Positions 43,115 to 51,612 of a stretch of DNA of 64,000 nt are shown piece after piece. Source of the DNA: Azospirillum sp. 51_20 (GTDB lineage Bacteria > Pseudomonadota > Alphaproteobacteria > RF32 > CAG-239). The notes under the pieces were generated by a model, which saw only the letters and a list, made by a program, of their open reading frames with translations, was not told the DNA's origin and searched no databases. Position numbers and translations under genes: made by a program. The stretch spans positions 5,527 to 69,526 of the forward strand of contig MNTV01000022.1 of NCBI GenBank assembly GCA_001917175.1, given 5' to 3'. The number at the start of each line of letters is the position of its first letter. The first letter of the stretch is position 1.

Positions 43115-43525
43115 TTATCCTTCTGACGCGTAAAACCTGATTTTTTCCACCATCGCGCCAAGCCCGTTGCGGCGGCTCGGCGACAGATGGTCCGCCAGCC
43201 CCAGGCGGGCAAAAACCGCCGCCACGTCAAGCGACAGAATCTCTTCCCGGGTTTTGCCGTCAAAAACCGTCAGCACCACCGCGATCAGCCCGCGCACGAT
43301 GGCGGCGTCGCTGTCGCCGGCAAAATGCAGGCGGACATTGTTTCCTTCCCGCACAAAAGACGGCACCAGCCACACCTGCGACTGGCAGCCGCTGACCTTC
43401 CATTCGTCGGTGCGGCATTCTTCGGCAAAAGGCGGCAGCTTTTCGCCGAGGTCGATCAGGTAACGGTATTTGTCTTCCCAGTCGTCCAGCAGTTCAAAAT
43501 TTTCGCTTAACTCGTCAATATCCAT
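43115..43525 (-). CDS. sufE: SufE-family sulfur acceptor
   Basis: 136 residues. The catalytic cysteine lies in KVSGCQSQVWL (about residue 47). SufE takes the persulfide from SufS and enhances its activity. Here it is 5 kb away from the main suf operon and leads the sucCD-like-comF operon. Confidence 0.94.
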   Translation of the reverse strand: MDIDELSENFELLDDWEDKYRYLIDLGEKLPPFAEECRTDEWKVSGCQSQVWLVPSFVREGNNVRLHFAGDSDAAIVRGLIAVVLTVFDGKTREEILSLDVAAVFARLGLADHLSPSRRNGLGAMVEKIRFYASEG

Positions 43526-43596
43526 GGTTGTCCTCTTTATATTTTCTGTTTTGTAACATCAAATGCGGCAAAGGTCTATCCTTTTTTATTTAGCAT

Positions 43597-43624
43597 TTGA
43601 CTTGCGGGGATAATCATATATAAT
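43597..43624 (+). promoter_or_regulatory. Promoter of the GNAT gene
   Basis: TTGACT (43597-43602), 16-nt spacer, perfect TATAAT (43619-43624), about 40 nt before the ATG. Confidence 0.75.
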
Positions 43625-43663
43625 TTCAGCCAGTTTTTAACCCCTTAAATTTGAAGGTTTTCC

Positions 43664-44395
43664 ATGAAAGTTTCAATCCGCAATCTGGAGAAGCGACTGA
43701 GCATGATCCTGCCGCTGGCAGAAGCCTATCAGCGTTCCTACAACAAGCTTTCCGCCGACTACAAGTCGGAATCGGAAATGGCGCTTTACACCAAAGGCTA
43801 TTTTATCAAAAAACTGTGGAAAATGGCGGAAGACGACCAATCGACGGTGGCGGTTCTGCACTTAAACGACGTGCCGCGCGGTTTTATCCGCTATTCGGCG
43901 ATTCCCGAGTATTACACGCAGCCGGAAAACGGCCGGGCGCAGGACGTGGAAAAAGGCTATCTCGACGGTTTTGAATACGCCTGGTGCCGCAAGGTCAACT
44001 TTGAGCGCGAAGTGGCGCTTGACGACAAGACGCTGATCGTCAACCAGATTTACCTCGACCCGCAGATCCAGCACCACGGGCTCGGCACCCTGCTCTTTCA
44101 GCAGACGGTTCCGGAGCTGAAAAAACAGGGCTTCGAGAGCCTGATTATCGAATACAACGCCAACAACACCAACGCCAAGGACTTTTACCAAAAGCTCGGG
44201 TTCGTGCCGTTTGCCCGAACCAAAGACTTTGACCACATCTTAAAGGAAGACGGACGGACGGTGTTTTGCATCAGCGACGTGCGCATTGCCCACACCACCA
44301 TCGACAACGCGCTTGAGCACCTGCGCCGCCGTCAGAAGATGAAACAGACTCTCATTACCGTCATCGACCAGAGAAAACATGGAAGAGCTTATTGA
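43664..44395 (+). CDS. GNAT-family N-acetyltransferase
   Basis: 243 residues. The core is at about 120-195: VNQIYLDPQIQHHGLGTLL (acetyl-CoA loop QHHGLG, a variant of Q/RxxGxG/A), ESLIIEYNANNTNAKDFY and KLGFVPF. About 115 residues precede the core and a basic tail follows (LRRRQKMKQ). The acceptor is unknown. The last codons overlap the M20 peptidase start by 17 nt, so the two are co-transcribed. Confidence 0.85.
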   Translation: MKVSIRNLEKRLSMILPLAEAYQRSYNKLSADYKSESEMALYTKGYFIKKLWKMAEDDQSTVAVLHLNDVPRGFIRYSAIPEYYTQPENGRAQDVEKGYLDGFEYAWCRKVNFEREVALDDKTLIVNQIYLDPQIQHHGLGTLLFQQTVPELKKQGFESLIIEYNANNTNAKDFYQKLGFVPFARTKDFDHILKEDGRTVFCISDVRIAHTTIDNALEHLRRRQKMKQTLITVIDQRKHGRAY

Positions 44396-45479
44396 AAACA
44401 TTTTAAAACTGGTGCAAATCCCGAGCGTTTCCGGCCGCGGGGAAGAAATCGAACGGGTTGTCGCGCTGGTTAAAAACGATCTGGCACCGAAAGGCGCAAT
44501 AATCCGAGAATTCCGCTTTGCCGGTGCCGATCCGGTTCTGCTTCTGGCCAACTGCCGGGGAGACGATTTCGACATTCTGACCGTCGGCCATCTCGACGTG
44601 GTGCCGGCCAAAGACGAACTGTTTGCTCCGCGAATCGAAAACGGACGGATTTATGCCCGCGGCGCTCTCGACATGAAATCACCGGTAGCCGTTAACCTGG
44701 CCGCACTGGCTTATGCCATGAACAAACCCGTCCGTTTCGGGGTGCTGCTTACCACCGACGAAGAAACCACCAGCAACGGCATCAAGGCACTGGTGAAAAA
44801 CGAAAACATAACTCCGCGAATCGTGCTCGACACCGACGCCGGCGACCTGTTCACCCTGTGCGACAAGGCCAAGCACCCGGTCAGCGTCCGCATTGCCGCC
44901 GCCGGCGAAAGCGCCCATAGTTCGCGGCCGTGGGAAGGCGTCAACGCCGTCAGACATCTGGCGGACTGTCTGAGCGAACTGGCGGCGGATTTCGGCGATT
45001 ACGAAAAAGGCGGCCGCCAGCCGGAAAACATCTGGCAGGACACGATGGTGGTAACCGCCTTTAATTCGCCGACCACTTACAACGTGGTGCCGGCCGAAGC
45101 GGAAGCACGGGTCAACTTCCGCCTGACGGAAAAAATTTCGCTGCCGGCGCTTGAAGCAAAACTGGACACTGCCTGCAAGCGGCACGGCTGCACCTATGAA
45201 ATTCTGCTGCAAAGCCGCGGGGTTTACATGGACGCTTCAATGCCGGAAATTGCCGCCTACCGCAAAATTGCCGAAGAAACCGTCGGCCGGCCGCTGAAAA
45301 TCTCGCAAATGTGCGGCGGCACCGACGCCCGCATGTTTGCCGACCGTTCGGTCATCGTCATGCACAGCGTAAACGGCGAAAACGCTCACGGCGACGGCGA
45401 ATACGTCGAAATCGAATCGGTAAAAAAACTGCTTGAAATCGAAAAGAAGTTCATTGACGCCTGCATTGCCGGAATATAA
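44379..45479 (+). CDS. M20-family peptidase/deacylase (ArgE/DapE/CPG2 type)
   Basis: 366 residues. Metal ligands: H in VGHLDVVP (about 70), D in YARGALDMKS (about 94), the EE of LLTTDEETT (catalytic and metal), D in VLDTDAGD, and GGTDARMF and H in VNGENAHG at the end. A lid domain lies between (AHSSRPWEGVNAV). Hydrolyses an N-acyl-amino acid or a dipeptide; substrate unknown. Overlaps the GNAT gene. Confidence 0.9.
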   Translation: MEELIENILKLVQIPSVSGRGEEIERVVALVKNDLAPKGAIIREFRFAGADPVLLLANCRGDDFDILTVGHLDVVPAKDELFAPRIENGRIYARGALDMKSPVAVNLAALAYAMNKPVRFGVLLTTDEETTSNGIKALVKNENITPRIVLDTDAGDLFTLCDKAKHPVSVRIAAAGESAHSSRPWEGVNAVRHLADCLSELAADFGDYEKGGRQPENIWQDTMVVTAFNSPTTYNVVPAEAEARVNFRLTEKISLPALEAKLDTACKRHGCTYEILLQSRGVYMDASMPEIAAYRKIAEETVGRPLKISQMCGGTDARMFADRSVIVMHSVNGENAHGDGEYVEIESVKKLLEIEKKFIDACIAGI

Positions 45480-45481
45480 AA

Positions 45482-45512
45482 AAACGCCGCGCAAAAATGC
45501 GGCGTTTCTTTA
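45482..45512 (+). terminator. Terminator 1 after the M20 peptidase
   Basis: AAACGCCGC (45482-45490) with GCGGCGTTT (45499-45507). Confidence 0.85.
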
Positions 45513-45518
45513 AAAACA

Positions 45519-45552
45519 AAAAAGCCGGATCGTCAAAACGACCGGCTTTTCC
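45519..45552. terminator. Terminator 2, also serving the converging exchanger gene
   Basis: AAAGCCGG (45521-45528) with CCGGCTTT (45542-45549), T-run on both strands. Confidence 0.85.
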
Positions 45553-45564
45553 TTACGACATGCA

Positions 45565-46512
45565 CTAAAAGAGGCCGCGGGCAATCAGAACCTGCGACGT
45601 CAGATAAGCAAGATAACAGATGACAAACAGCGCCCCGTAAATCCTGCCGATATAAGCGCGGCGCCAGACCGGCAGCAGCAGAAGAAGCGTTGCCGCCAGC
45701 ATCACCCACATGTCATAGCGGACAAACTGGGCAGGAACTTCGACGTCGGTAACCGCCGCGGCGGCTCCCATGATAAACACGATGTTCCAAATGTTGGAAC
45801 CAAGCACGTTGCCGACGGCCAGGTCGCTCTGCTTGCGCCAGGCGGCCACGCAGGAAGTGGCAAGTTCGGGCAGCGAAGTGCCGACGGCAATAACCGTCAG
45901 GCCGATAATTTCCTCCGATACCCCCAGAGCCTTGGCAATGCCGACCGCGCCGTCAACCAGCAGATCCGCACCGTAAACAATGGCGGCCAGACCGAGAACG
46001 GCGGCGACAATGACAAACGGCCAGCTCTTATGATCCCAGGCGCTCACATATTCCCCGCCGGCCTTGTTTTTGGCGCTCAGGTAATTGAGAACGATAAACG
46101 CGGCCAGCATCAGCAGCATCACGATCCCCATCCAGAAAACGAAAACGCCGGTTAAGGCAAAGCAAACGAAGACCAGCGTCACCAGCAGCAAAAATCCGTA
46201 ATCGCGGAAAAAAGCCCGGCGGTTGACATAGATCGGAAAAATCAGCGCCGAACTGCCGAGAATCAGCAAAATGTTGGCGGTGTTGGAACCGACCACGTTG
46301 CCCAGCACCAGACCTTCCGCGCCCTCAAGAGCCGAAGTGAGGCTGACGACGAATTCCGGAGCGGAGGTGCCGAAAGCGACAACCGTCAGACCGACGATCA
46401 GCGGCGGAATTTTCAGTTTGTTGGCCATCGCCACCGAACTTTTGACAATAAAATCCGCACCCGCAATCAACAGGACAAAACCCGCCAGAATCAATAAAAA
46501 CAATGTCACCAT
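45565..46512 (-). CDS. Calcium/sodium antiporter (CaCA family, YrbG type)
   Basis: 315 residues, about ten membrane helices. Both alpha-repeats are seen: VVAFGTSAPEFVVSLTSA with GNVVGSNTANILL, and VIAVGTSLPELATSCVAA with GNVLGSNIWNIVF. These form the ion-binding core of Ca2+/Na+(H+) exchangers. It is transcribed away from the duplicated structured element at 46606. Confidence 0.93.
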   Translation of the reverse strand: MVTLFLLILAGFVLLIAGADFIVKSSVAMANKLKIPPLIVGLTVVAFGTSAPEFVVSLTSALEGAEGLVLGNVVGSNTANILLILGSSALIFPIYVNRRAFFRDYGFLLLVTLVFVCFALTGVFVFWMGIVMLLMLAAFIVLNYLSAKNKAGGEYVSAWDHKSWPFVIVAAVLGLAAIVYGADLLVDGAVGIAKALGVSEEIIGLTVIAVGTSLPELATSCVAAWRKQSDLAVGNVLGSNIWNIVFIMGAAAAVTDVEVPAQFVRYDMWVMLAATLLLLLPVWRRAYIGRIYGALFVICYLAYLTSQVLIARGLF

Positions 46513-46605
46513 AATGTTATTTTTTTAGGTTTTACTTAAAAATAATTATCTCAAAAATTTTTTAAACGGCGTTATTTTAGCGATTTTAGACAAAATTGGC
46601 AAGCG

Positions 46606-46873
46606 TTTCCGTTCGTTTGGCCGAAAAAAAATTTGCTTTACTTTTTGCGCTTAAATTTTTAACCTGTCCGGAAGATATGTTTTCGAACATATTCAGGGTG
46701 TCGACCCCCTTTTTAAAAACTGTCGCGGCATGCGACTTAAAAAAGATGCCGGCTTTTTATTTTCGGGCGGATGTCGGCTGAATAAGGCGCTGCCCAATAA
46801 GCCGAGCCGTTTGTAAGTGTATTTCGGTTTCTGAACATCCGCCCGCCCGATTTCCGGCGGGTTTTGTTTTAAC
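46606..46873 (+). ncRNA. Tandem structured leader element, copy 1
   Basis: About 268 nt. Helices: GATATGTT/AACATATT (46674-46681, 46686-46693); TCGC/GCGA (46723-46726, 46732-46735) with the loop GGCAT able to pair with ATGCC at 46746-46750 (pseudoknot); GGGCGGATGT with ACATCCGCCC (46765-46774, 46835-46844); and a terminator-like CCCGCC/GGCGGG hairpin (46842-46847, 46856-46861) followed by TTTTGTTTT. No credible reading frame. Confidence 0.6.
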
Positions 46874-46879
46874 TATATA

Positions 46880-47145
46880 TTTCCGTTCGTCCGGCCCCAA
46901 AAATTTTTGCTTTACTTTTTGCGCTTAAACTTTTAATCTGTTTCGCAGATATGCTTTCGGGCATATCCAGGGCGTCAGAAACCCTTTTATAAAGCTAGTC
47001 GTGGCATGCGACTTAAAAGAAATGCCGACTTCTTGTCAGTGGACGGATGTCGGCGAATAAGGCTCTGCCAAATAAGCCGAGCCGTTTAGCTTTATACGGT
47101 TTCTGAACATCCGCCCGCCCGATTTCCGGCGGGTTTTGTTTTAAC
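46880..47145 (+). ncRNA. Tandem structured leader element, copy 2
   Basis: About 266 nt, mostly the same as copy 1. The first hairpin here is GATATGC/GCATATC (46948-46954, 46961-46967): the T-A pairs of copy 1 are replaced by a C-G pair. The GGCAT/ATGCC pseudoknot pair is kept. The terminator-like hairpin and T-run end about 26 nt before the lipoprotein start codon, where an attenuator would be expected. Confidence 0.6.
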
Positions 47146-47169
47146 CACGTTCTCACAAAGGATGTTCTG

Positions 47170-47763
47170 ATGAAAAAAACTGTTTTATTCGGCGCATTGC
47201 TGCTTTCTGCCTGCGGAACCGTTTTTAACGGCACGGAACAAGACATCAGCTTCGATTCAAACCTCAAAGGAGTCAAAATTTTCGTTGACGGAATGCAGAT
47301 TTGCAAAACGCCGTGCGTTTATCCGCTGGAAAGAAAATCGGGCAGCGTGGTCGTCGTTGCCAAGAAAAAAGGCTATGAGGACAAACAGATCGTGCTGCGT
47401 TCCGGCCTGAACAACGCTTCCATCCTCAACCTCACCTTCTGGCCGAGCTGGCTCACCGACGTGGCAACCGGCGGCATGTGGCAATACAGCCGCGACGGCA
47501 TATATATCGATATGGAAAAATCCAACCTTGCCGCTGCCGATTGGGAAAAAGCCCGCAGCCAGACCGCCCTCAGACGATTTACCCTGTTTAATTTCGAAGA
47601 ACTGAAGATGGCGGCTTCCGCCGGCAAAACCGACAGCGACGTCTTTCAGGCTCTGGCGCGCCTCAGCGGACAAAGTCCCGCTCTCCTGACTGAGGCGGTC
47701 AACAACGCCGCCACCCCGGTCAGCCTGGTGCAAAATCTGGAAAAATCCGCCGCCGGCAGCTGA
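47170..47763 (+). CDS. Predicted lipoprotein with a PEGA-like segment
   Basis: 197 residues. Signal peptide with lipobox LLSAC (MKKTVLFGALLLSACG). Residues 33-75 (GVKIFVDGMQICKTPCVYPLE, split, then KKKGYEDKQI) look like a PEGA-type surface-layer repeat; a ~110-residue helical tail follows. The stretch TFWPSWLTDVATGGMW is typical of small outer-membrane lipoproteins. AAAGGATG precedes the start. It lies directly behind the two structured elements, which may control it. Confidence 0.75.
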   Translation: MKKTVLFGALLLSACGTVFNGTEQDISFDSNLKGVKIFVDGMQICKTPCVYPLERKSGSVVVVAKKKGYEDKQIVLRSGLNNASILNLTFWPSWLTDVATGGMWQYSRDGIYIDMEKSNLAAADWEKARSQTALRRFTLFNFEELKMAASAGKTDSDVFQALARLSGQSPALLTEAVNNAATPVSLVQNLEKSAAGS

Positions 47764-47766
47764 AAG

Positions 47767-48198
47767 CTAAAACATTTCAAGAACGGCCTTAGCGTCTTCG
47801 CTCATTTTGTCCGGCGTCCAGGCCGGTTCCCACACCACTTTGACCGTTACCTGTCCGACCCCGCACAGAGCCGCCACCGCGTCCGCCGCCTGCTGCGGCA
47901 GAATGCCCGCCACCGGGCAGGTCGGCGCGGTCAGGGTCATGTCTATTTCCACATTGCCGTTGTTTAACTGTCTGATGTCATAGACAAAGCCCATATCGTA
48001 GATGTTGATCGGAATTTCCGGATCACTGACGGTTTTGAGCGCGTCGACAATATCATCACGGGCAGCCAGCAGCGCGCCTTCCGGCAGGGCTTCGCCGGAG
48101 GTGGCAACATATTCTTCCGCCGGTACCTGAGCCGCCAGCGCCTGCAACAGTTCGGCTTCCTTGTCTTCGTCCAGCATATCCTGATCGTTTTCGCTCAT
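47767..48198 (-). CDS. sufT: SufT/MIP18-type Fe-S assembly protein
   Basis: 143 residues. DUF59/MIP18 domain from about residue 45: VSDPEIPINIYDMGFVYDI and TLTAPTCPVAGILP with the conserved cysteine, ending VWEPAWTPDKMSEDAK. The acidic first ~40 residues are an extension. Role: maturation of Fe-S proteins. Last gene of the suf operon; converges with the lipoprotein gene 3 nt away. Confidence 0.93.
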   Translation of the reverse strand: MSENDQDMLDEDKEAELLQALAAQVPAEEYVATSGEALPEGALLAARDDIVDALKTVSDPEIPINIYDMGFVYDIRQLNNGNVEIDMTLTAPTCPVAGILPQQAADAVAALCGVGQVTVKVVWEPAWTPDKMSEDAKAVLEMF

Positions 48199-48227
48199 TT
48201 TCCGTTATCCTTCTTCCTTAAAAACTC

Positions 48228-49439
48228 TTAAAAAAAACTTTTTGCCTTGTTTAAGGCGGCGACAAACCGGTCGATGTCCTCTTTGGTCGTATAAAGCCCG
48301 AACGAGGCGCGGGCCAGCGAGGTGTAGCCCATGCGGTTGACAATCGGTTCGGCGCAATGGTGACCGGTGCGGATTGCCACTCCTTCCTTGTCGAGAACAA
48401 AGGCCACGTCCTGCGGATGGATGCTCCCCAGCGCAAAAGCGATCACCCCGCCTTTGTCCGGCGCGGTGCCGACGACCTTCAGTTCGGGAATTTCCGCCAG
48501 ACGCGTCAGCGCATAGTCCATCAGCGCTTTTTCGTGGGCGGCAATGTTTTCCATTCCCAGCCGGCTCATATATTCCAGCGCCGCGCCCAGCCCCACCGCC
48601 TCGGCAATGGCCGGCGTTCCGGCCTCGAAACGCGCCGGCGGTTCGGCAAATTCGGTATGCTGCAGCGTCACGCTTTTAACCATGTCGCCGCCGGTCTGGT
48701 AAGGCGGCATGGCAGCCAGCAGTTCGTAACGGCCGTACAAAACCCCGATGCCGGTCGGACCGTAAGTTTTGTGTCCGGAAAAGGCCAGAAAATCGCAGCC
48801 GATGTCCTTAACGTCAATTTTCTGATGAACCACCGACTGACAGGCGTCGACCAGACACAACGCGCCGTTTGCATGCGCGGCGGCGGCAATTTCCTTAACC
48901 GGGAAAACCGTTCCCAGCACGTTGGAAATGCCGGCCACTCCCACCAGTTTCGTCCGCGGCGTCAGCGCACGGTAAAAATTTTCCGGGTTAAAGCTGCCGT
49001 CGTCGTTCACGGCAAAGAAATTCAAAGTGCAGCCGGTTTGATCGCGCACCATCTGCCAGGGCACCAGATTGGCATGGTGTTCGGCTTCGGAAAGCAGAAT
49101 TTCGTCACCGGACTTTAAATTGTGCATTCCCCAGCTGGCGGCCGCAAGATTGATGCTTTCTGTCGCCGAACGGGTAAACACGATTTCCCGGCTCCCGGCA
49201 TTGACAAAGCGGGCGACGGTTTCGCGCGCCTTTTCGTATTCCGCCGTCGCCTGCTCGGAAAGGTAATAGGCGCCGCGGTGAACGTTGGAATAGTGCATCC
49301 GGTAAAAAGACATCATCTTTTCGACCACCGCTTCCGGCTTTAAGGCCGAGGCGGCGGTGTCGAGATAGGTGTTCGGCCGGCCGTTGACGGTAAGCGCCAG
49401 CTCGGGAAAATCTTTCCTTATTTCATAAACGTCATACAT
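48228..49439 (-). CDS. sufS: SufS cysteine desulfurase
   Basis: 403 residues. PLP enzyme: the lysine in FSGHKTYGPTGIGVLYG, EAEHHANLVPWQ, and the active-site cysteine in IRTGHHCAEP. Supplies sulfur for the SufBCD scaffold, with SufE (43115) as partner. Its start overlaps the alpha/beta hydrolase stop by 8 nt. Confidence 0.97.
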   Translation of the reverse strand: MYDVYEIRKDFPELALTVNGRPNTYLDTAASALKPEAVVEKMMSFYRMHYSNVHRGAYYLSEQATAEYEKARETVARFVNAGSREIVFTRSATESINLAAASWGMHNLKSGDEILLSEAEHHANLVPWQMVRDQTGCTLNFFAVNDDGSFNPENFYRALTPRTKLVGVAGISNVLGTVFPVKEIAAAAHANGALCLVDACQSVVHQKIDVKDIGCDFLAFSGHKTYGPTGIGVLYGRYELLAAMPPYQTGGDMVKSVTLQHTEFAEPPARFEAGTPAIAEAVGLGAALEYMSRLGMENIAAHEKALMDYALTRLAEIPELKVVGTAPDKGGVIAFALGSIHPQDVAFVLDKEGVAIRTGHHCAEPIVNRMGYTSLARASFGLYTTKEDIDRFVAALNKAKSFF

Positions 49440-50214
49440 TTTCTTTCACCCAGTCGCGGACGGTTCGGTACAGGTCCCCGGCATTCTGCCCGTTTTCATA
49501 CAAATGTCCGCATTCTTTTAAAATAGTCAGCCGTTTGGCACATTGCAAACGTTCAAACAGTTTCTCGTTGTTATAAACCGTCGACGACGGATCCCGGTCG
49601 CCGGTAATAAGCAGCGTCGGACAGCGGATGCTGCCGGCATCGCGCACCAGATTATAGCGCAGCATGTCGCGCACTACGTCAAAAGACAGCCAGCCGTTTA
49701 GCTCCGGATGATTTTTGTTCTCCCGGTACAGGCGCCCTTCGCGCTGCCATTTGCGGTAGCTGTCATGCTCGTTCAACAGTCTGGAGCGGATAAAATATTT
49801 GCCGCCGACCATGGCCGCCACCGGCACCAGCAGGCTCACCCTTTCGGGATATTCCTCGGCAAACCTCAGCACGCTGCCGCCGCCCAGAGAATGGCCGCTT
49901 AAGGCGAACGGTTCGCCAAAAAAGTCCTCGCCCGCCGCCCAGTCGACGACGGTTTTAAGATCCTCGACAAAAGAACTCAGGGTGGCAAACTCCAGGCTGC
50001 CGTCGCTCTCGCCGAAAGAATGACGCGAATCGAAAGTAACGACGGTAAAACCGTTGTCGAGAAAGGCTTCCGCCGGACGGCGCACCATCACCTGCCCTTT
50101 GTGCCCGCTCAGACCGTGCTGGACAAAGGCCAGCCGCCCGCAAACGGGGTTTTCCGGCCGTTCGACCGCCGCGACAATTCTTTCGCCGCGGGAATTGCGA
50201 ATCGCTACCTTCAT
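49432..50214 (-). CDS. Alpha/beta hydrolase
   Basis: 260 residues from ATG at 50214 (GAGGAAAAA upstream). Nucleophile elbow SGHSLGGGSVL (serine), acid in LLITGDRDPSS and histidine in KECGHLYENG. QHGLSGHKGQ carries the oxyanion-hole strand. Substrate unknown. Lying between sufD and sufS with overlaps, it is part of the suf transcript, although it is not a known suf protein. Confidence 0.88.
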   Translation of the reverse strand: MKVAIRNSRGERIVAAVERPENPVCGRLAFVQHGLSGHKGQVMVRRPAEAFLDNGFTVVTFDSRHSFGESDGSLEFATLSSFVEDLKTVVDWAAGEDFFGEPFALSGHSLGGGSVLRFAEEYPERVSLLVPVAAMVGGKYFIRSRLLNEHDSYRKWQREGRLYRENKNHPELNGWLSFDVVRDMLRYNLVRDAGSIRCPTLLITGDRDPSSTVYNNEKLFERLQCAKRLTILKECGHLYENGQNAGDLYRTVRDWVKENV

Positions 50215-50222
50215 TTTTCCTC

Positions 50223-51611
50223 TCAAATCTGCCCGCGCAGCCAGTCGCGGATTTCCGGGTCGTCAACCCGGGCAACCACGTCGGTCAGGTAGGCGTCAAT
50301 CAGCATCTGCCGCGCCTCTTCTTCGCCGATGCCGCGCGAGCGGAGATAAAACAGCTGTTCCTGATCCAGCTCGCCGCTGGCCGCGCCGTGCGAACATTTG
50401 ACGTCGTCGGCATAAATTTCCAGTTCGGGTTTGACGTCGATTTCCGCGGTATCGCTCAAAAGCAGCGCTTTGTGCAGCTGCCGGCCTTCGGTTTTCTGCG
50501 CGTTCGGCGCAATCCGGATTTTACCCTGAAAGACGCCTTTGGCCTCGCCGCCGACCACGCCTTTGATCAGCTGCGAAGAATAAGTCTTTTCCGCCAGATG
50601 TTCAATGTCGGTGGTGGTATCCAGCGTGGCCCAGCCGTTCATCAGATAAGCGGCGTTCACTTCCGCCTTGGCCTCTTCTTCCAGCAGCTGCACACGGGTT
50701 TCGTTGCGGCCGAGGTCAGCGCCCTTTTGCAGGCAAAAACCGTTATAAACACCGTTTCTTTTAATCCGCACGGCGTTAAAGGCGATATGCGCGGCCTTGC
50801 AGGCCTCGTTCTGAAATTTATAATGATTGAGTTCCGCTCCCGCGCCGAGATAAATTTCGTTGACGATATTGTTGAAATAGCAGGACTTCGGCGCACCGTC
50901 ATAACAGTAATATTCCACCAGTCCGGCAGCGGCGCCTTCTTCCAGCACAATCAGGTTGCGAACGTTTGCCAGCCGGCAAAGCGTGCCGCCGTCGGTATGG
51001 AAAACCAGAGCCAGCGGCCGGGAAAGGCGGACGCCGCGGCCGACGCGGATAAACAGCCCTTCCTCCAGATAGGCGGTGTTGAGCGCGGCAAAAGGATACT
51101 GATTCAAGTCAATGTATTTGCCGAGAAGATGATTTTCTTCGCCGCTGACAAAAGCTTCCATCAGGGTCATCACTTCCACGCCCCGCGGCAGCGCCGGATA
51201 TACCGGCACAAACTGTCCGTTGTCAAAATGCAGCGGATAGGCTGCAAACGGCAGTTCCGGACGGTTGCCGTGACAATGTCCGCAGCGGCAGTGTCCGGTA
51301 TCTTTGCCGTCGTCTTTTTCGCAGCCGCAGCTTTCCCCGCAACAATGATGTTCCGTTTCCCGGCCGCAACAGCCGTCGTCATGACAGCCGGAGCAGCCGC
51401 AGCCGTCCCCGTCTTCGCCGGACAGCTCGGCCAGAAACTTTGACGCCGGCGGCACGAAATCGCCGTTTTTCAGCACATGCAGCCGGGTATACTTCCAGGC
51501 CTCGGTCTTCGGCGTCGGCAGCCGGAAAGCCGCCCGTCCTTTTTCCCGCAGGCCTTCCAGCCGGGGAATGTCGGTGCCGAACAATTCTGTTTCCCGTATC
51601 AGTTCCGCCAT
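50223..51611 (-). CDS. sufD: SufD scaffold protein with cysteine-rich insertion
   Basis: 462 residues. The C-terminal SufB/D beta-helix core is intact (TVLLSD-type strands, KCSHGAASGELDQEQLFYL split, FYLRSRGIGEEEARQML). At residues 71-113 (51273-51401) is a Gly/Asp-rich stretch with 12 Cys and 6 His (CGCSGCHDDGCC, HHCCGESCGC, HCRCGHCHG), which E. coli SufD lacks. It could bind a metal or help with iron. SufD forms the SufBC2D complex that assembles clusters. Confidence 0.93.
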   Translation of the reverse strand: MAELIRETELFGTDIPRLEGLREKGRAAFRLPTPKTEAWKYTRLHVLKNGDFVPPASKFLAELSGEDGDGCGCSGCHDDGCCGRETEHHCCGESCGCEKDDGKDTGHCRCGHCHGNRPELPFAAYPLHFDNGQFVPVYPALPRGVEVMTLMEAFVSGEENHLLGKYIDLNQYPFAALNTAYLEEGLFIRVGRGVRLSRPLALVFHTDGGTLCRLANVRNLIVLEEGAAAGLVEYYCYDGAPKSCYFNNIVNEIYLGAGAELNHYKFQNEACKAAHIAFNAVRIKRNGVYNGFCLQKGADLGRNETRVQLLEEEAKAEVNAAYLMNGWATLDTTTDIEHLAEKTYSSQLIKGVVGGEAKGVFQGKIRIAPNAQKTEGRQLHKALLLSDTAEIDVKPELEIYADDVKCSHGAASGELDQEQLFYLRSRGIGEEEARQMLIDAYLTDVVARVDDPEIRDWLRGQI

Positions 51612-51612
51612 C

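Noticed and set aside
46596..46781. 61-residue frame in structured element copy 1
   Set aside because: Not preserved in copy 2, has no ribosome-binding site, and helices explain the conservation better.
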